This document shows positions 7,670 through 14,827 of a stretch of DNA of 14,827 bases, piece by piece. This DNA is from an uncultured Prevotella sp. (GTDB lineage: Bacteria > Bacteroidota > Bacteroidia > Bacteroidales > Bacteroidaceae): contig CALZDK010000021.1 in the NCBI GenBank assembly GCA_945637645.1, positions 1 to 14,827 of the forward strand. The letters are read 5' to 3'. Under the pieces are notes generated by a model. The model searched no databases and was not told the DNA's origin. It was given only the letters and a program-made list of their open reading frames with translations. Each line of letters starts with the position of its first letter. The stretch's first letter is position 1. Made by a program: the position numbers and the translations under genes.

Positions 7670-9244
7670 ATGAATCGCAGACAACGGACACTTACCCTTA
7701 TAGCAACCCTCGTTTCGATGCTCAACATTGAAGCGCAGGTGATGCAGCAGGCACCGCGACTGGTGGTCAATATCACTATCGACCAGCTTCGCACCGACTA
7801 TATGGAGGCCTTCTCGCCCCTATATACCCTCGATGGGTTCAAGAAGCTTGTCGATAAGGGACTTGTGTTCACCAATGCCTCTTATCCTTTCTCGCCCATC
7901 GACTGCGCCTCGGCAATAGCGTCTGTGGCAACTGGCACCACACCTTATTATAATAGTATGGTTGGCAACCAGTGGTTAGACCGCGAGACGCTGCGCCCTG
8001 TCTATTGCATCGACGACAAGAAAACACTCGGACTGCTCACCGCTGAGGGAGGTTCGCCACGCAATGTGAGCACCTCCACCATTGGCGACGAGCTGAAGGC
8101 AACCACCAAGGGCAAGGCTAAGGTCTTTTCCATAGCGCCGTTCCGCAATGCAGCAATACTCTCGGCAGGACATGCTGCCGATGGCGCCGTATGGATTGAC
8201 GACAAGAGCGGAGAGTGGTGTTCCACCGACTACTACGGCAGCGAGATAGCAGCATGGGTGAAGAGCTACAATGCCATTAACCCCACCAGCCGCATCACCT
8301 CCAGCCGCACCTGGGAGCCGGAGAACCAATATGTAGGCAAGTTCAACTATTTCCTGCGCGAGGCAGCTCCAAAACCATTTAAGCACAAGTTCAGCGGAGA
8401 GAGGCAATACATTGAGTATAAGACCAGTGGACTTGTGAACGAGAATGTGACAAAGGCGGCACTCCACTGCGTCAGCAGCAACAATATGGGTGTTGACGGC
8501 ATTACGGACTTGCTCAACATCACCTATTATGCAGGCACCTTCGACCATAAAGCAGGAAGTGAAAACCAGATAGAGCTTCAGGACACCTATGTCCGCCTCG
8601 ACCGCCAGTTGGCATCGCTCATTGCCAGCCTTCAGCTGCGCCTTGGTGCAAAGAATGTGCTCTTTGTGGTTACAAGCACAGGCTATGCCGACGAGGAGGA
8701 AGTAGATTATGGCAAGTATCGCATCCCTTCCGGCACTTTTTACATCAATCGCACGGCAAGTCTGCTGAATATGTATTTCGGCGCCTTGTGGGGCCAGGGC
8801 AAGTATGTGGAAAGTTGCTTCGGCTCACAAATCTATCTTAACCATAAGCAGTTGGAGAACAAGCGTGTGAGCCTTACCGACGCTTGCCAGCGTGCGCAGG
8901 AATTTCTCACCATGGTGTCGGGAGTGCGCAATGTTTACACCTCGTTGCAGCTGCTCTCCAATTCCAATCCCGATTTCATCAAGGTGCGCAACGGCTTTTG
9001 CCCGGAGCGTTGTGGAGACATACTCATTGAGGTGTCGCCAGGTTGGCGTCTCTACAACGAGGACAACCAGCAAAGCGAGTTGTCGCGCGCCTCGTACATA
9101 CCATTCCCCATAATATTTTTTGGAGCCAATATCAAGGCAGAGCGAATCACTTCGCCCGTTACTGTTGACCGCATAGCCCCCACGGTAGCGAAGTCAATTC
9201 GCATACGCGCTCCCAATGCATGCTCGGCAGAGCCATTGTTCTAA
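7670..9244 (+). CDS. PafA-like alkaline phosphatase-superfamily protein, probably catalytically inactive
   Basis: This 524-residue exported protein (numbered from ATG 7670) has a signal peptide, MNRRQRTLTLIATLVSMLNIEAQ. Its fold is that of PafA and the nucleotide pyrophosphatase group: VVNITIDQLRTDYM holds the first metal Asp (Asp38), and SVATGTTPYY...VGNQW holds Asn100. AILSAGHAADGAVWID and QDTYVRLDRQLASLI are also family blocks. The spacing Asp38/79/Asn100 equals that of PafA, but residue 79 is Cys, not the nucleophilic Thr. The PafA SxKxR motif reads APFRN; D-x3-H is not found in TYYAGTFDHKAG; the ADHG block reads VTSTGY; and the last His site reads YIPFPIIFFG. It therefore probably cannot bind two zinc ions. 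ATG 7670 has AAGG a few bases upstream and lies 17 nt after the DUF4105 stop; the alternative ATG at 7601 overlaps that gene and disrupts the signal peptide. It lies just before secA. A binding or regulatory role in the periplasm is the best guess. Confidence 0.85.
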   Translation: MNRRQRTLTLIATLVSMLNIEAQVMQQAPRLVVNITIDQLRTDYMEAFSPLYTLDGFKKLVDKGLVFTNASYPFSPIDCASAIASVATGTTPYYNSMVGNQWLDRETLRPVYCIDDKKTLGLLTAEGGSPRNVSTSTIGDELKATTKGKAKVFSIAPFRNAAILSAGHAADGAVWIDDKSGEWCSTDYYGSEIAAWVKSYNAINPTSRITSSRTWEPENQYVGKFNYFLREAAPKPFKHKFSGERQYIEYKTSGLVNENVTKAALHCVSSNNMGVDGITDLLNITYYAGTFDHKAGSENQIELQDTYVRLDRQLASLIASLQLRLGAKNVLFVVTSTGYADEEEVDYGKYRIPSGTFYINRTASLLNMYFGALWGQGKYVESCFGSQIYLNHKQLENKRVSLTDACQRAQEFLTMVSGVRNVYTSLQLLSNSNPDFIKVRNGFCPERCGDILIEVSPGWRLYNEDNQQSELSRASYIPFPIIFFGANIKAERITSPVTVDRIAPTVAKSIRIRAPNACSAEPLF

Positions 9245-9274
9245 TCAGACAAGAGGTGAGTTTTATTTTTTGGT

Positions 9275-9302
9275 GTTAACGAGGTAACAAGTTAACCTTT
9301 TT
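9275..9302 (+). terminator. Weak candidate terminator / GTTAAC repeat
   Basis: The palindromic hexamer GTTAAC occurs at 9275-9280 and again at 9291-9296, giving a 6-bp stem around a 10-nt loop followed by CTTTTT. It lies 30 nt after the PafA-like stop codon. The intervening GGTAAC (9283-9288) is a third, degenerate copy, so this could instead be a short repeat. The stem is weak, and terminator function is uncertain. Confidence 0.35.
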
Positions 9303-9378
9303 GCGGTGTCGCGGAGATAAGATTCCAACAAAAACGCAAAAAATCAGCTAATTATGCACGATTACGGAAAAAAAAGCG

Positions 9379-9386
9379 TAATTTTG
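9379..9386 (+). promoter_or_regulatory. Candidate -7 promoter box of secA
   Basis: TAATTTTG matches the Bacteroidota -7 consensus and lies in the 182-bp spacer 9245-9426, 40 nt before the secA ATG. Transcription would start near 9393, leaving a leader of about 34 nt that is very A-rich before the start codon. No convincing -33 element is present. I see no coding potential in the rest of this spacer. Confidence 0.5.
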
Positions 9387-9426
9387 CAAAGAATTTCCAT
9401 CGTAAGAAAAAAAAGACAATAAAAAT

Positions 9427-12400
9427 ATGAATTTCAACAAATTTCTAAAGTCACTCTTCGGTGACAAATCAACAAGGGACATGAAGCTAATCCAGCCCCT
9501 TGTAGAGAAAATCAAAGCTGCTTCGCCTGAGATAGAGAAGCTCGACAACGATGCCCTCCGTGCAAAGACGAAAGAGATTCAGAACGGCATTCAGTCGTCG
9601 GCGCAGGAGCAAAAGGCGCAGATAGCCTCCATTAAGGAGCAGATAGAAAACACGCCAATAGACGAGCGTGCAGAGCTCTTTGAGCAGATTGACAAGTTGG
9701 AGAAAGAAATCCTCGACATCTATGAGGATAAGCTCAACGAGGCAATGCCACAGGTGTTCGCCATAGTGAAGGAAACGGCACGCCGCTTCGCACAGAACGA
9801 GGAGACAATAGTCACAGCCAACGATTTTGACCGTAACCTCGCGGCAAACCCCAAAAACGACTTTATCACCATCGACGGCGACAAGGCAATCTACCACAAC
9901 CATTGGACTGCCGGTGGCAACGACCTCAAGTGGGAGATGGTACACTACGACGTGCAGCTCTTCGGCGGATGCGTGCTCCATCAGGGAAAGATTGCCGAGA
10001 TGGCAACGGGTGAGGGAAAGACCCTTGTGGCAACACTCCCCGTATTCCTTAACGCATTGACGGGCAACGGAGTACACGTTGTGACCGTGAACGACTATCT
10101 TGCAAAACGTGACTCGGAATGGATGGGACCGCTTTACATGTTCCACGGACTCTCCGTTGACTGTATCGACAAGCACCAGCCAAACTCTGAGCGTCGCCGC
10201 CAGGCATATCAGGCAGACATCACCTTCGGAACAAACAACGAGTTCGGTTTCGACTATCTGCGTGACAACATGGCAACATCGCCTGCCGATCTCGTGCAGC
10301 GCGCACACAACTACGCTATCGTGGATGAGGTCGATTCGGTGCTCATCGACGATGCCCGTACGCCGCTCATCATCTCCGGTCCGGTGCCAAAGGGCGACGA
10401 CCAGATGTTTGAGGAGTATCAGCCATTGGTGGAGAAACTCGTGGACGTGCAGCGCAAGCTCGCCACACAGCTGCTCTCCGAGGCAAAGCAGAAAATCAGC
10501 GAGGGCCGTGCGAAAAACGACCAGAAACTGCTCGACGAGGGCTTCCTCTCGCTCTACCGCTCACACAAGTCGCTGCCCAAGAACAAACCGCTCATCAAGT
10601 ATCTCTCCGAGGAGGGAATAAAGGCAGGAATGCTCAAGACAGAGGAAATCTATATGGAGAACAACAACCGCAAGATGCCGGAGGCAGTGGAGCCTCTCTA
10701 CTTCGTGGTTGACGAGAAACTCAACTCCTGCGACCTCACCGACAAGGGTACGGACTGGCTTGCACGCCAAGTGAACGACAAGGACCTCTTTGTGCTGCCC
10801 GACATAGCATCGCAGCTCTCCGCCCTTGAAAACGAGCAGCTCAGCGACGAGGAAAGACTGGCAAGAAAGGACGAACTGCTCAACCACTATGCAGTGCAGA
10901 GCGAGCGTGTCCACACACTGCAGCAGTTGCTCAAGGCATACACCATGTTCAATAAGGACGACGAGTATGTGGTGATAAACGGAGAGGTGAAGATTGTTGA
11001 CGAGCAGACAGGCCGTATCATGGAAGGCCGCCGATGGAGCGACGGACTACACCAGGCTGTGGAGGCCAAGGAGCACGTCAGAGTGGAAGCAGCCACCCAG
11101 ACTTTCGCTACCATCACACTTCAGAACTACTTCCGTATGTACCACAAGTTGGCAGGTATGACGGGTACGGCTTCCACCGAGTCTGGAGAGTTTTGGGACA
11201 TCTATAAGCTCGACGTGGTGGAGATACCCACCAACCGCCCTATAGCCCGCAAGGACCTCGACGACCGCGTCTATAAAACCAACCGCGAGAAGTATAATGC
11301 CGTTATCGACGAGATAGTAGCAATGCGCGAAAGCGGCCGCCCCTGTCTTGTTGGTACTACATCAGTGGAAATCTCAGAGCTCCTCAAACGCATGCTCGAC
11401 ATGCGAAAAATACCTTGTCAGGTGCTCAACGCCAAGCTGCACCAGAAGGAGGCGGATATCGTTGCCCTTGCCGGACAGAGCACCAACGGACTTGGAGCCG
11501 TCACCATAGCCACCAACATGGCAGGTCGTGGTACCGACATCAAGCTCTCGCCAGAGGTGAAGGCTGCCGGAGGTCTCGCCATCATCGGCACCGAACGACA
11601 TGAGAGCCGCCGCGTTGACCGTCAGCTGCGTGGTCGTGCCGGTCGTCAGGGCGACCCAGGATCTTCTGTCTTCTATGTGTCGCTCGAGGACAAGCTCATG
11701 CGCCTGTTTGCCTCAGAGCGCATCGCCAGCGTAATGGACCGCTTCGGATTTAAGGAAGGCGAGATGATAGAGAGCCCGATGATTTCAAAGAGCATAGAGC
11801 GCGCCCAGCGCAAGGTGGAGGAGAACCACTTCGGTGTGCGCAAACGCTTGCTGGAATACGACGACGTGATGAACAAGCAGCGTACGGTGGTCTATGGCAA
11901 GCGCCGCCACGCACTCATGGGTGAGCGCATAGGCATGGACATTTCCAATACCTTGTGGGACCGCGTGGTGAGCATCATCGAGAACAACGACTACGAGGGC
12001 TGCAAGGAAGAGTTCATCAGAGTGTTCGCCATGGAGGTTCCCTTCACAAGCGAAGAGTTTATCAACGTGCGCCGCGACGAGCTCGAAGAACGCACCTTCC
12101 AGCAGGTTATGGAGGCATTCACCCGTAAGACAGAGCGCATACAGACCGTAGCATGGCCCATCATCAAGCAGGTGTATGAGAACCAGGGAGCAATATACGA
12201 GCGCATCATGGTGCCACTGACCGACGGCCGCCGCATGTATAACATACCTTGCAACCTCAAGGAGGCATACGACAGCGAGTGCAAGACCATCGTAAAGGAG
12301 TTTGAGAAGATGATTCTTCTCCACATCATCGACGAGTGCTGGAAGGAGAACCTTCGTGAGCTCGACGAACTGAAGCACAGTGTGCAGAATGCTTCTTACG

Positions 12401-12771
12401 AACAGAAAGACCCTCTGCTCATCTTCAAGCTCGAGAGCGTGAAACTGTTTGACGCTATGGTGAACAACATGAACAACCGAATCGTGAGCATACTTATGCG
12501 CAGCGGAATACCTGAGATGCAGCAGGCACCGCAGGAGGCTCCTGCCGAAATGCCAACCAAGAAGCCGCAGTATGTGGAGTCGAAGCAGGAGATACAGGAA
12601 GAGCGACTCACCGACCCCAATCAGGCAGCTGCAGCCGCACAGGACACGCGCGGACGAGAGGCACAGCGTCGTGAACCTATTGTAAGGGACAAGATGCCAG
12701 GCAGAAACGACCCATGCCCATGCGGAAGCGGCAAGAAGTTCAAGAATTGCCACGGAAGAGGACTCGTGTGA
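9427..12771 (+). CDS. secA: Preprotein translocase ATPase subunit SecA
   Basis: This is the cytoplasmic motor that pushes unfolded preproteins through SecYEG using ATP. All landmarks are present: Walker A ATGEGKT at 193-199, GTNNEFGFDYLRDNM at about 268-282, the DEVD box at 300-303 followed by SVLIDDARTPLIISG, AGMTGTA around 578, GTDIKL near 702, QLRGRAGRQGDPGSS from 733, and the C-terminal zinc/SecB-binding SEC-C motif (Cys1097, Cys1099, Cys1108, His1109). The protein is 1,114 residues, versus about 900 for E. coli SecA. By motif spacing, the extra length is roughly 90 residues before Walker A (a charged helical stretch at about 55-105) and roughly 120 within the preprotein-crosslinking region between DEVD and MTGTA. 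Long SecA proteins are usual in Bacteroidota. The start is an ATG behind an A-rich leader and its own -7 box. An ABC ATPase gene follows after 30 nt. Confidence 0.98.
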   Translation: MNFNKFLKSLFGDKSTRDMKLIQPLVEKIKAASPEIEKLDNDALRAKTKEIQNGIQSSAQEQKAQIASIKEQIENTPIDERAELFEQIDKLEKEILDIYEDKLNEAMPQVFAIVKETARRFAQNEETIVTANDFDRNLAANPKNDFITIDGDKAIYHNHWTAGGNDLKWEMVHYDVQLFGGCVLHQGKIAEMATGEGKTLVATLPVFLNALTGNGVHVVTVNDYLAKRDSEWMGPLYMFHGLSVDCIDKHQPNSERRRQAYQADITFGTNNEFGFDYLRDNMATSPADLVQRAHNYAIVDEVDSVLIDDARTPLIISGPVPKGDDQMFEEYQPLVEKLVDVQRKLATQLLSEAKQKISEGRAKNDQKLLDEGFLSLYRSHKSLPKNKPLIKYLSEEGIKAGMLKTEEIYMENNNRKMPEAVEPLYFVVDEKLNSCDLTDKGTDWLARQVNDKDLFVLPDIASQLSALENEQLSDEERLARKDELLNHYAVQSERVHTLQQLLKAYTMFNKDDEYVVINGEVKIVDEQTGRIMEGRRWSDGLHQAVEAKEHVRVEAATQTFATITLQNYFRMYHKLAGMTGTASTESGEFWDIYKLDVVEIPTNRPIARKDLDDRVYKTNREKYNAVIDEIVAMRESGRPCLVGTTSVEISELLKRMLDMRKIPCQVLNAKLHQKEADIVALAGQSTNGLGAVTIATNMAGRGTDIKLSPEVKAAGGLAIIGTERHESRRVDRQLRGRAGRQGDPGSSVFYVSLEDKLMRLFASERIASVMDRFGFKEGEMIESPMISKSIERAQRKVEENHFGVRKRLLEYDDVMNKQRTVVYGKRRHALMGERIGMDISNTLWDRVVSIIENNDYEGCKEEFIRVFAMEVPFTSEEFINVRRDELEERTFQQVMEAFTRKTERIQTVAWPIIKQVYENQGAIYERIMVPLTDGRRMYNIPCNLKEAYDSECKTIVKEFEKMILLHIIDECWKENLRELDELKHSVQNASYEQKDPLLIFKLESVKLFDAMVNNMNNRIVSILMRSGIPEMQQAPQEAPAEMPTKKPQYVESKQEIQEERLTDPNQAAAAAQDTRGREAQRREPIVRDKMPGRNDPCPCGSGKKFKNCHGRGLV

Positions 12772-12801
12772 GATATTAAGAAACAATCCTTAATCGGTAT
12801 T

Positions 12802-13503
12802 ATGATTGAAATAAAGAATCTCAAGAAGTCGTTTGGCGAGACTTGTGCCTGCGACATTCCTTCCCTCAAAATTGAGAAGGGAGAGATAATAGGTCTCGTA
12901 GGCAACAACGGAGCGGGAAAGACCACACTCTTCCGCCTTCTCCTCGACCTGCTGAAAGCAGACGAGGGAAGTGTGGAACTAAAAGGAATACGTGTTGACG
13001 AGAGCGAAGACTGGAAACACTTCACCAGCGCTTTCATCGACAATGGTTTCCTCATAGACTTTCTTACCCCCGAGGAATACCTCAGTTTCGTGAATAAGAT
13101 TTCGGGCGTGAAAGACGACAATATCAACGCCATTGCAGAGCGTTTCGAACATTTCACGGGAGGCGAGGTCTTCGGACGCAAGATTCTCATACGAAACCTC
13201 TCGGCAGGCAACAAACAGAAAGTGGGCATTATCTCCACACTTGTGACAACACCAGAGATTCTCATTCTCGACGAGCCATTCAACTTCCTCGACCCAACGA
13301 GCCAGAACAACCTGAAGCGTATCATCGAGGACTACAACCGCGAGACAGGAGCAACGGTAATCATAAGTTCCCACAACCTCACCCACACCGTTGATATCAG
13401 TACAAGAATACTGCTCATGGAACATGGTGAGATAAAACAGGACATCACCTCGGTGGATGAGAATGCAATAAAGGAACTTAACGATTATTTCACAGTAGAA
13501 TGA
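12802..13503 (+). CDS. ABC transporter ATP-binding protein
   Basis: This 233-residue protein is a single nucleotide-binding domain, close to the usual minimal length. It shows Walker A GNNGAGKT at 34-41, signature LSAGNKQ at 133-139 (a variant of LSGGQ), Walker B ILILDE at 153-158, a D-loop (FLDP) and H-loop His191 in ISSHN. The Q-loop Gln is not evident: the segment reads AFIDNGFLIDFLTPEEYL. My recollection is that this variant is common in a Bacteroidota subfamily whose partner is often a DUF5687-type permease. No permease gene adjoins it here, so the transported substrate cannot be named. It starts 30 nt after secA and is probably co-transcribed with it. The ATPase call is certain; its partner is unknown. 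Confidence 0.9.
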   Translation: MIEIKNLKKSFGETCACDIPSLKIEKGEIIGLVGNNGAGKTTLFRLLLDLLKADEGSVELKGIRVDESEDWKHFTSAFIDNGFLIDFLTPEEYLSFVNKISGVKDDNINAIAERFEHFTGGEVFGRKILIRNLSAGNKQKVGIISTLVTTPEILILDEPFNFLDPTSQNNLKRIIEDYNRETGATVIISSHNLTHTVDISTRILLMEHGEIKQDITSVDENAIKELNDYFTVE

Positions 13504-13573
13504 CTTTGGCGTTTTACGAGTTTGAACCAATTTAGCCTATCGATATGAAATAGTTAAATTGTTAAATTTGCAG

Positions 13574-13637
13574 AAAAATCCGTGTGCAACTATTGACAAG
13601 TAAGAAAACTTGCAGTATATTTGCATACGGATTTTTT
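13574..13637 (+). terminator. Long nested hairpin with T-run after the ABC ATPase gene
   Basis: Positions 13574-13589 (AAAAATCCGTGTGCAA) pair with 13621-13636 over 16 bp, with a single G-T wobble. An inner 5-bp stem (13597-13601 with 13608-13612) sits in the loop. The 3' arm ends in TTTTTT. Seventy nt after the ABC stop codon, this could terminate read-through from the secA transcript. The same dyad encloses the promoter of the next gene, so an operator role is also possible. Confidence 0.55.
13593..13623 (+). promoter_or_regulatory. Promoter of the alanine dehydrogenase gene
   Basis: TTG at 13593-13595 and TATATTTG at 13616-13623 are separated by 20 nt, a good match to the Bacteroidota TTTG-N19-20-TAnnTTTG promoter. 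It is the only promoter in the window with both elements. Transcription would begin near 13630, leaving a leader of about 56 nt. A second -7-like box (TAAATTTG, 13563-13570), preceded by a tandem GTTAAATT repeat, lies upstream without a -33 partner. Confidence 0.65.
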
Positions 13638-13685
13638 ATATCCAACACCTGACAAAAACATCGTTGAACTAAAAACTTACAGATT

Positions 13686-14771
13686 ATGAAAATCGGTATT
13701 CCAAAAGAAATCAAAAACAACGAGAACAGGGTCGGAATGACACCTGCTGGAGTTGCCGAACTGGTAAAACACGGACACACCGTGTATGTGCAGCACACTG
13801 CCGGAGAGAACAGCGGATTCAGCGACGAGAAATACCTTGAGGCGGGAGCCGAAATCCTGCCTGCCATAGAGGACGTATATGCCACCGCCGACATGATTGT
13901 GAAGGTGAAAGAGCCAATAGAGCCAGAGTATCCGCTCGTGCGCGAGGGACAGGTGGTGTTCACCTACTTCCATTTTGCTTGCGACCGTGAGCTGACCGAG
14001 GCAATGATGAAGAGCCGCGGAGTGTGCATTGCCTACGAGACGGTGCAGCTCGCCGACGGGTCGCTGCCGCTGCTAATCCCAATGAGCGAGGTGGCGGGAC
14101 GCATGGCGACAATAAACGGTGCCTACTACTTGCAGAAGACAAAAGGGGGAAAGGGAAAACTAATCTGCGGTGTGCCGGGAGTGCGCCCCGCAAAGGTGTT
14201 GGTGCTGGGTGGAGGCATCGTCGGACAGGCTGCGGCACGAGTGGCTGCGGGCATGGGTGCCGACGTTGTGATTGCCGACATCTCGCTGCCCCTGTTGCGA
14301 AAGCTCTCAGTAGAGATGCCGCCAAACGTGAACACCATATACTCCTCGCGCCACAACATTGAACGAGAATTGGCAGACGTTGACATTGTAGTTGGCTCAG
14401 TGCTCATTCCTGGCGACAAGGCACCGCACCTCATCACCCGCGACATGCTCCGGCTCATGGAGCCGGGTACGGTGCTCGTGGATGTGGCAATAGACCAGGG
14501 AGGCTGTTTCGAGACCTCTCACCCCACCACACACAGCGACCCGGTTTATGTGGTGGATGGCATAGTGCACTATGCGGTTGCAAACATCCCCGGTGCTGTG
14601 CCAAACACGTCAACCATGGCTCTCACCAATGCCACCCTCCGCTATGCCATTGCGCTTGCCGACAAGGGATGGCAGCGCGCATGCGAGGAAGATGCCGCCC
14701 TTGCCCGCGGCTTGAACATCGTTGACGGAAAGATTGTTTTCAAGGCCGTTGCCGATGTGTTTGGACTGTAA
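13686..14771 (+). CDS. ald: Alanine dehydrogenase
   Basis: This 361-residue cytoplasmic enzyme interconverts L-alanine + NAD+ + H2O and pyruvate + ammonium + NADH, linking amino-acid use to nitrogen and redox balance. It opens MKIGIPKEIKNNENRVGMTP, as the family does, with substrate-binding Arg15. Other visible sites are Lys75 in VKVKEP, catalytic His96 in FTYFHFACD, the NAD-binding VLVLGGGIVGQAA at 171-183, catalytic Asp270 in VDVAIDQGG, and NIPGAVPNTST near 300-310. The length is close to the usual 370. The related saccharopine and transhydrogenase families share the fold, but the combined motifs fit alanine dehydrogenase. The gene has its own promoter, enclosed in a long inverted repeat that could bind a regulator; Lrp/AsnC-type proteins control ald in other bacteria, but none is seen here. 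Confidence 0.96.
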   Translation: MKIGIPKEIKNNENRVGMTPAGVAELVKHGHTVYVQHTAGENSGFSDEKYLEAGAEILPAIEDVYATADMIVKVKEPIEPEYPLVREGQVVFTYFHFACDRELTEAMMKSRGVCIAYETVQLADGSLPLLIPMSEVAGRMATINGAYYLQKTKGGKGKLICGVPGVRPAKVLVLGGGIVGQAAARVAAGMGADVVIADISLPLLRKLSVEMPPNVNTIYSSRHNIERELADVDIVVGSVLIPGDKAPHLITRDMLRLMEPGTVLVDVAIDQGGCFETSHPTTHSDPVYVVDGIVHYAVANIPGAVPNTSTMALTNATLRYAIALADKGWQRACEEDAALARGLNIVDGKIVFKAVADVFGL

Positions 14772-14807
14772 AGAATTTAAGTTTCGGAAGTGCCGTAACC
14801 TCCCGAT

Positions 14808-14827
14808 TGTAGGGGCGGACCCATGTG
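14808..14827 (+). repeat. Probable start of a GC-rich dispersed hairpin repeat, cut by the window edge
   Basis: GTAGGGGCGGACCCATGTG resembles the left half of a short palindromic repeat I recall from intergenic regions of gut anaerobes; its right half would read TCCGCCC. It starts 36 nt after the alanine dehydrogenase stop codon and is far more GC-rich than the spacer before it. Only half is visible, so the identification is tentative. Confidence 0.4.

Noticed and set aside
11785..12786. 333-codon minus-strand frame opposite secA
   Set aside because: It is antisense to the conserved C-terminal half of SecA. The Leu/Val/His-rich translation is what codon bias on the other strand produces. The 273-codon frame at 9487-10308 is the same case.
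12775..12794. ATTAAG/CTTAAT hairpin between secA and the ABC ATPase gene
   Set aside because: It has only six A/T-rich pairs and no T-run, so neither termination nor regulation can be supported.
13638..13685. Possible riboswitch in the alanine dehydrogenase leader
   Set aside because: The leader after the predicted start site is only about 56 nt and shows no conserved aptamer-like stems.

Overview
The window looks like chromosomal core DNA from a Bacteroidota species, most likely in the Prevotella/Segatella group. The evidence is family-level: a roughly 1,100-residue SecA with a SEC-C tail, a Bacteroidota-type LptC lipoprotein, DUF4105 and PafA-type proteins, a PpiD-like chaperone with the N-terminus typical of the phylum, and AT-rich spacers carrying the TAnnTTTG -7 box of the Bacteroidota primary sigma factor. 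I see no tRNA, rRNA, CRISPR array, transposase or phage gene. No gene-free stretch exceeds 182 bp.

Layout. Five genes on the minus strand fill 71-6335, read right to left: coaX, an outer-membrane barrel protein, lptC, a CNNM/CBS (HlyC/CorC-type) membrane protein, and a PpiD/SurA-like chaperone. Two of the junctions are 4-nt ATGA overlaps, so coaX to the CNNM gene is probably one operon. The chaperone gene has its own -7 box, and a strong bidirectional hairpin lies beyond it at the left edge. A 108-bp divergent spacer (6336-6443) separates this group from the plus-strand genes: a DUF4105 protein with C-terminal membrane helices, a PafA-family protein, secA, a lone ABC ATPase and alanine dehydrogenase. 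The window ends in what looks like the start of a GC-rich hairpin repeat.

How the genes fit together. Apart from coaX (CoA synthesis) and alanine dehydrogenase (alanine/pyruvate/ammonium exchange), most genes concern the envelope and protein export: SecA drives translocation, the PpiD-like protein chaperones periplasmic clients, LptC moves LPS, and the barrel protein, DUF4105 protein and PafA relative act in or beyond the periplasm.

The most unusual gene is the PafA relative. It keeps the alkaline phosphatase fold signatures, but by my reading has lost the nucleophilic threonine (Cys instead), both phosphate-contacting Lys/Arg residues and all zinc ligands except the first Asp. It is probably a pseudoenzyme. 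Other points of interest are an almost perfect 16-bp inverted repeat enclosing the alanine dehydrogenase promoter, and four genes whose longest reading frame starts upstream of the more plausible start.
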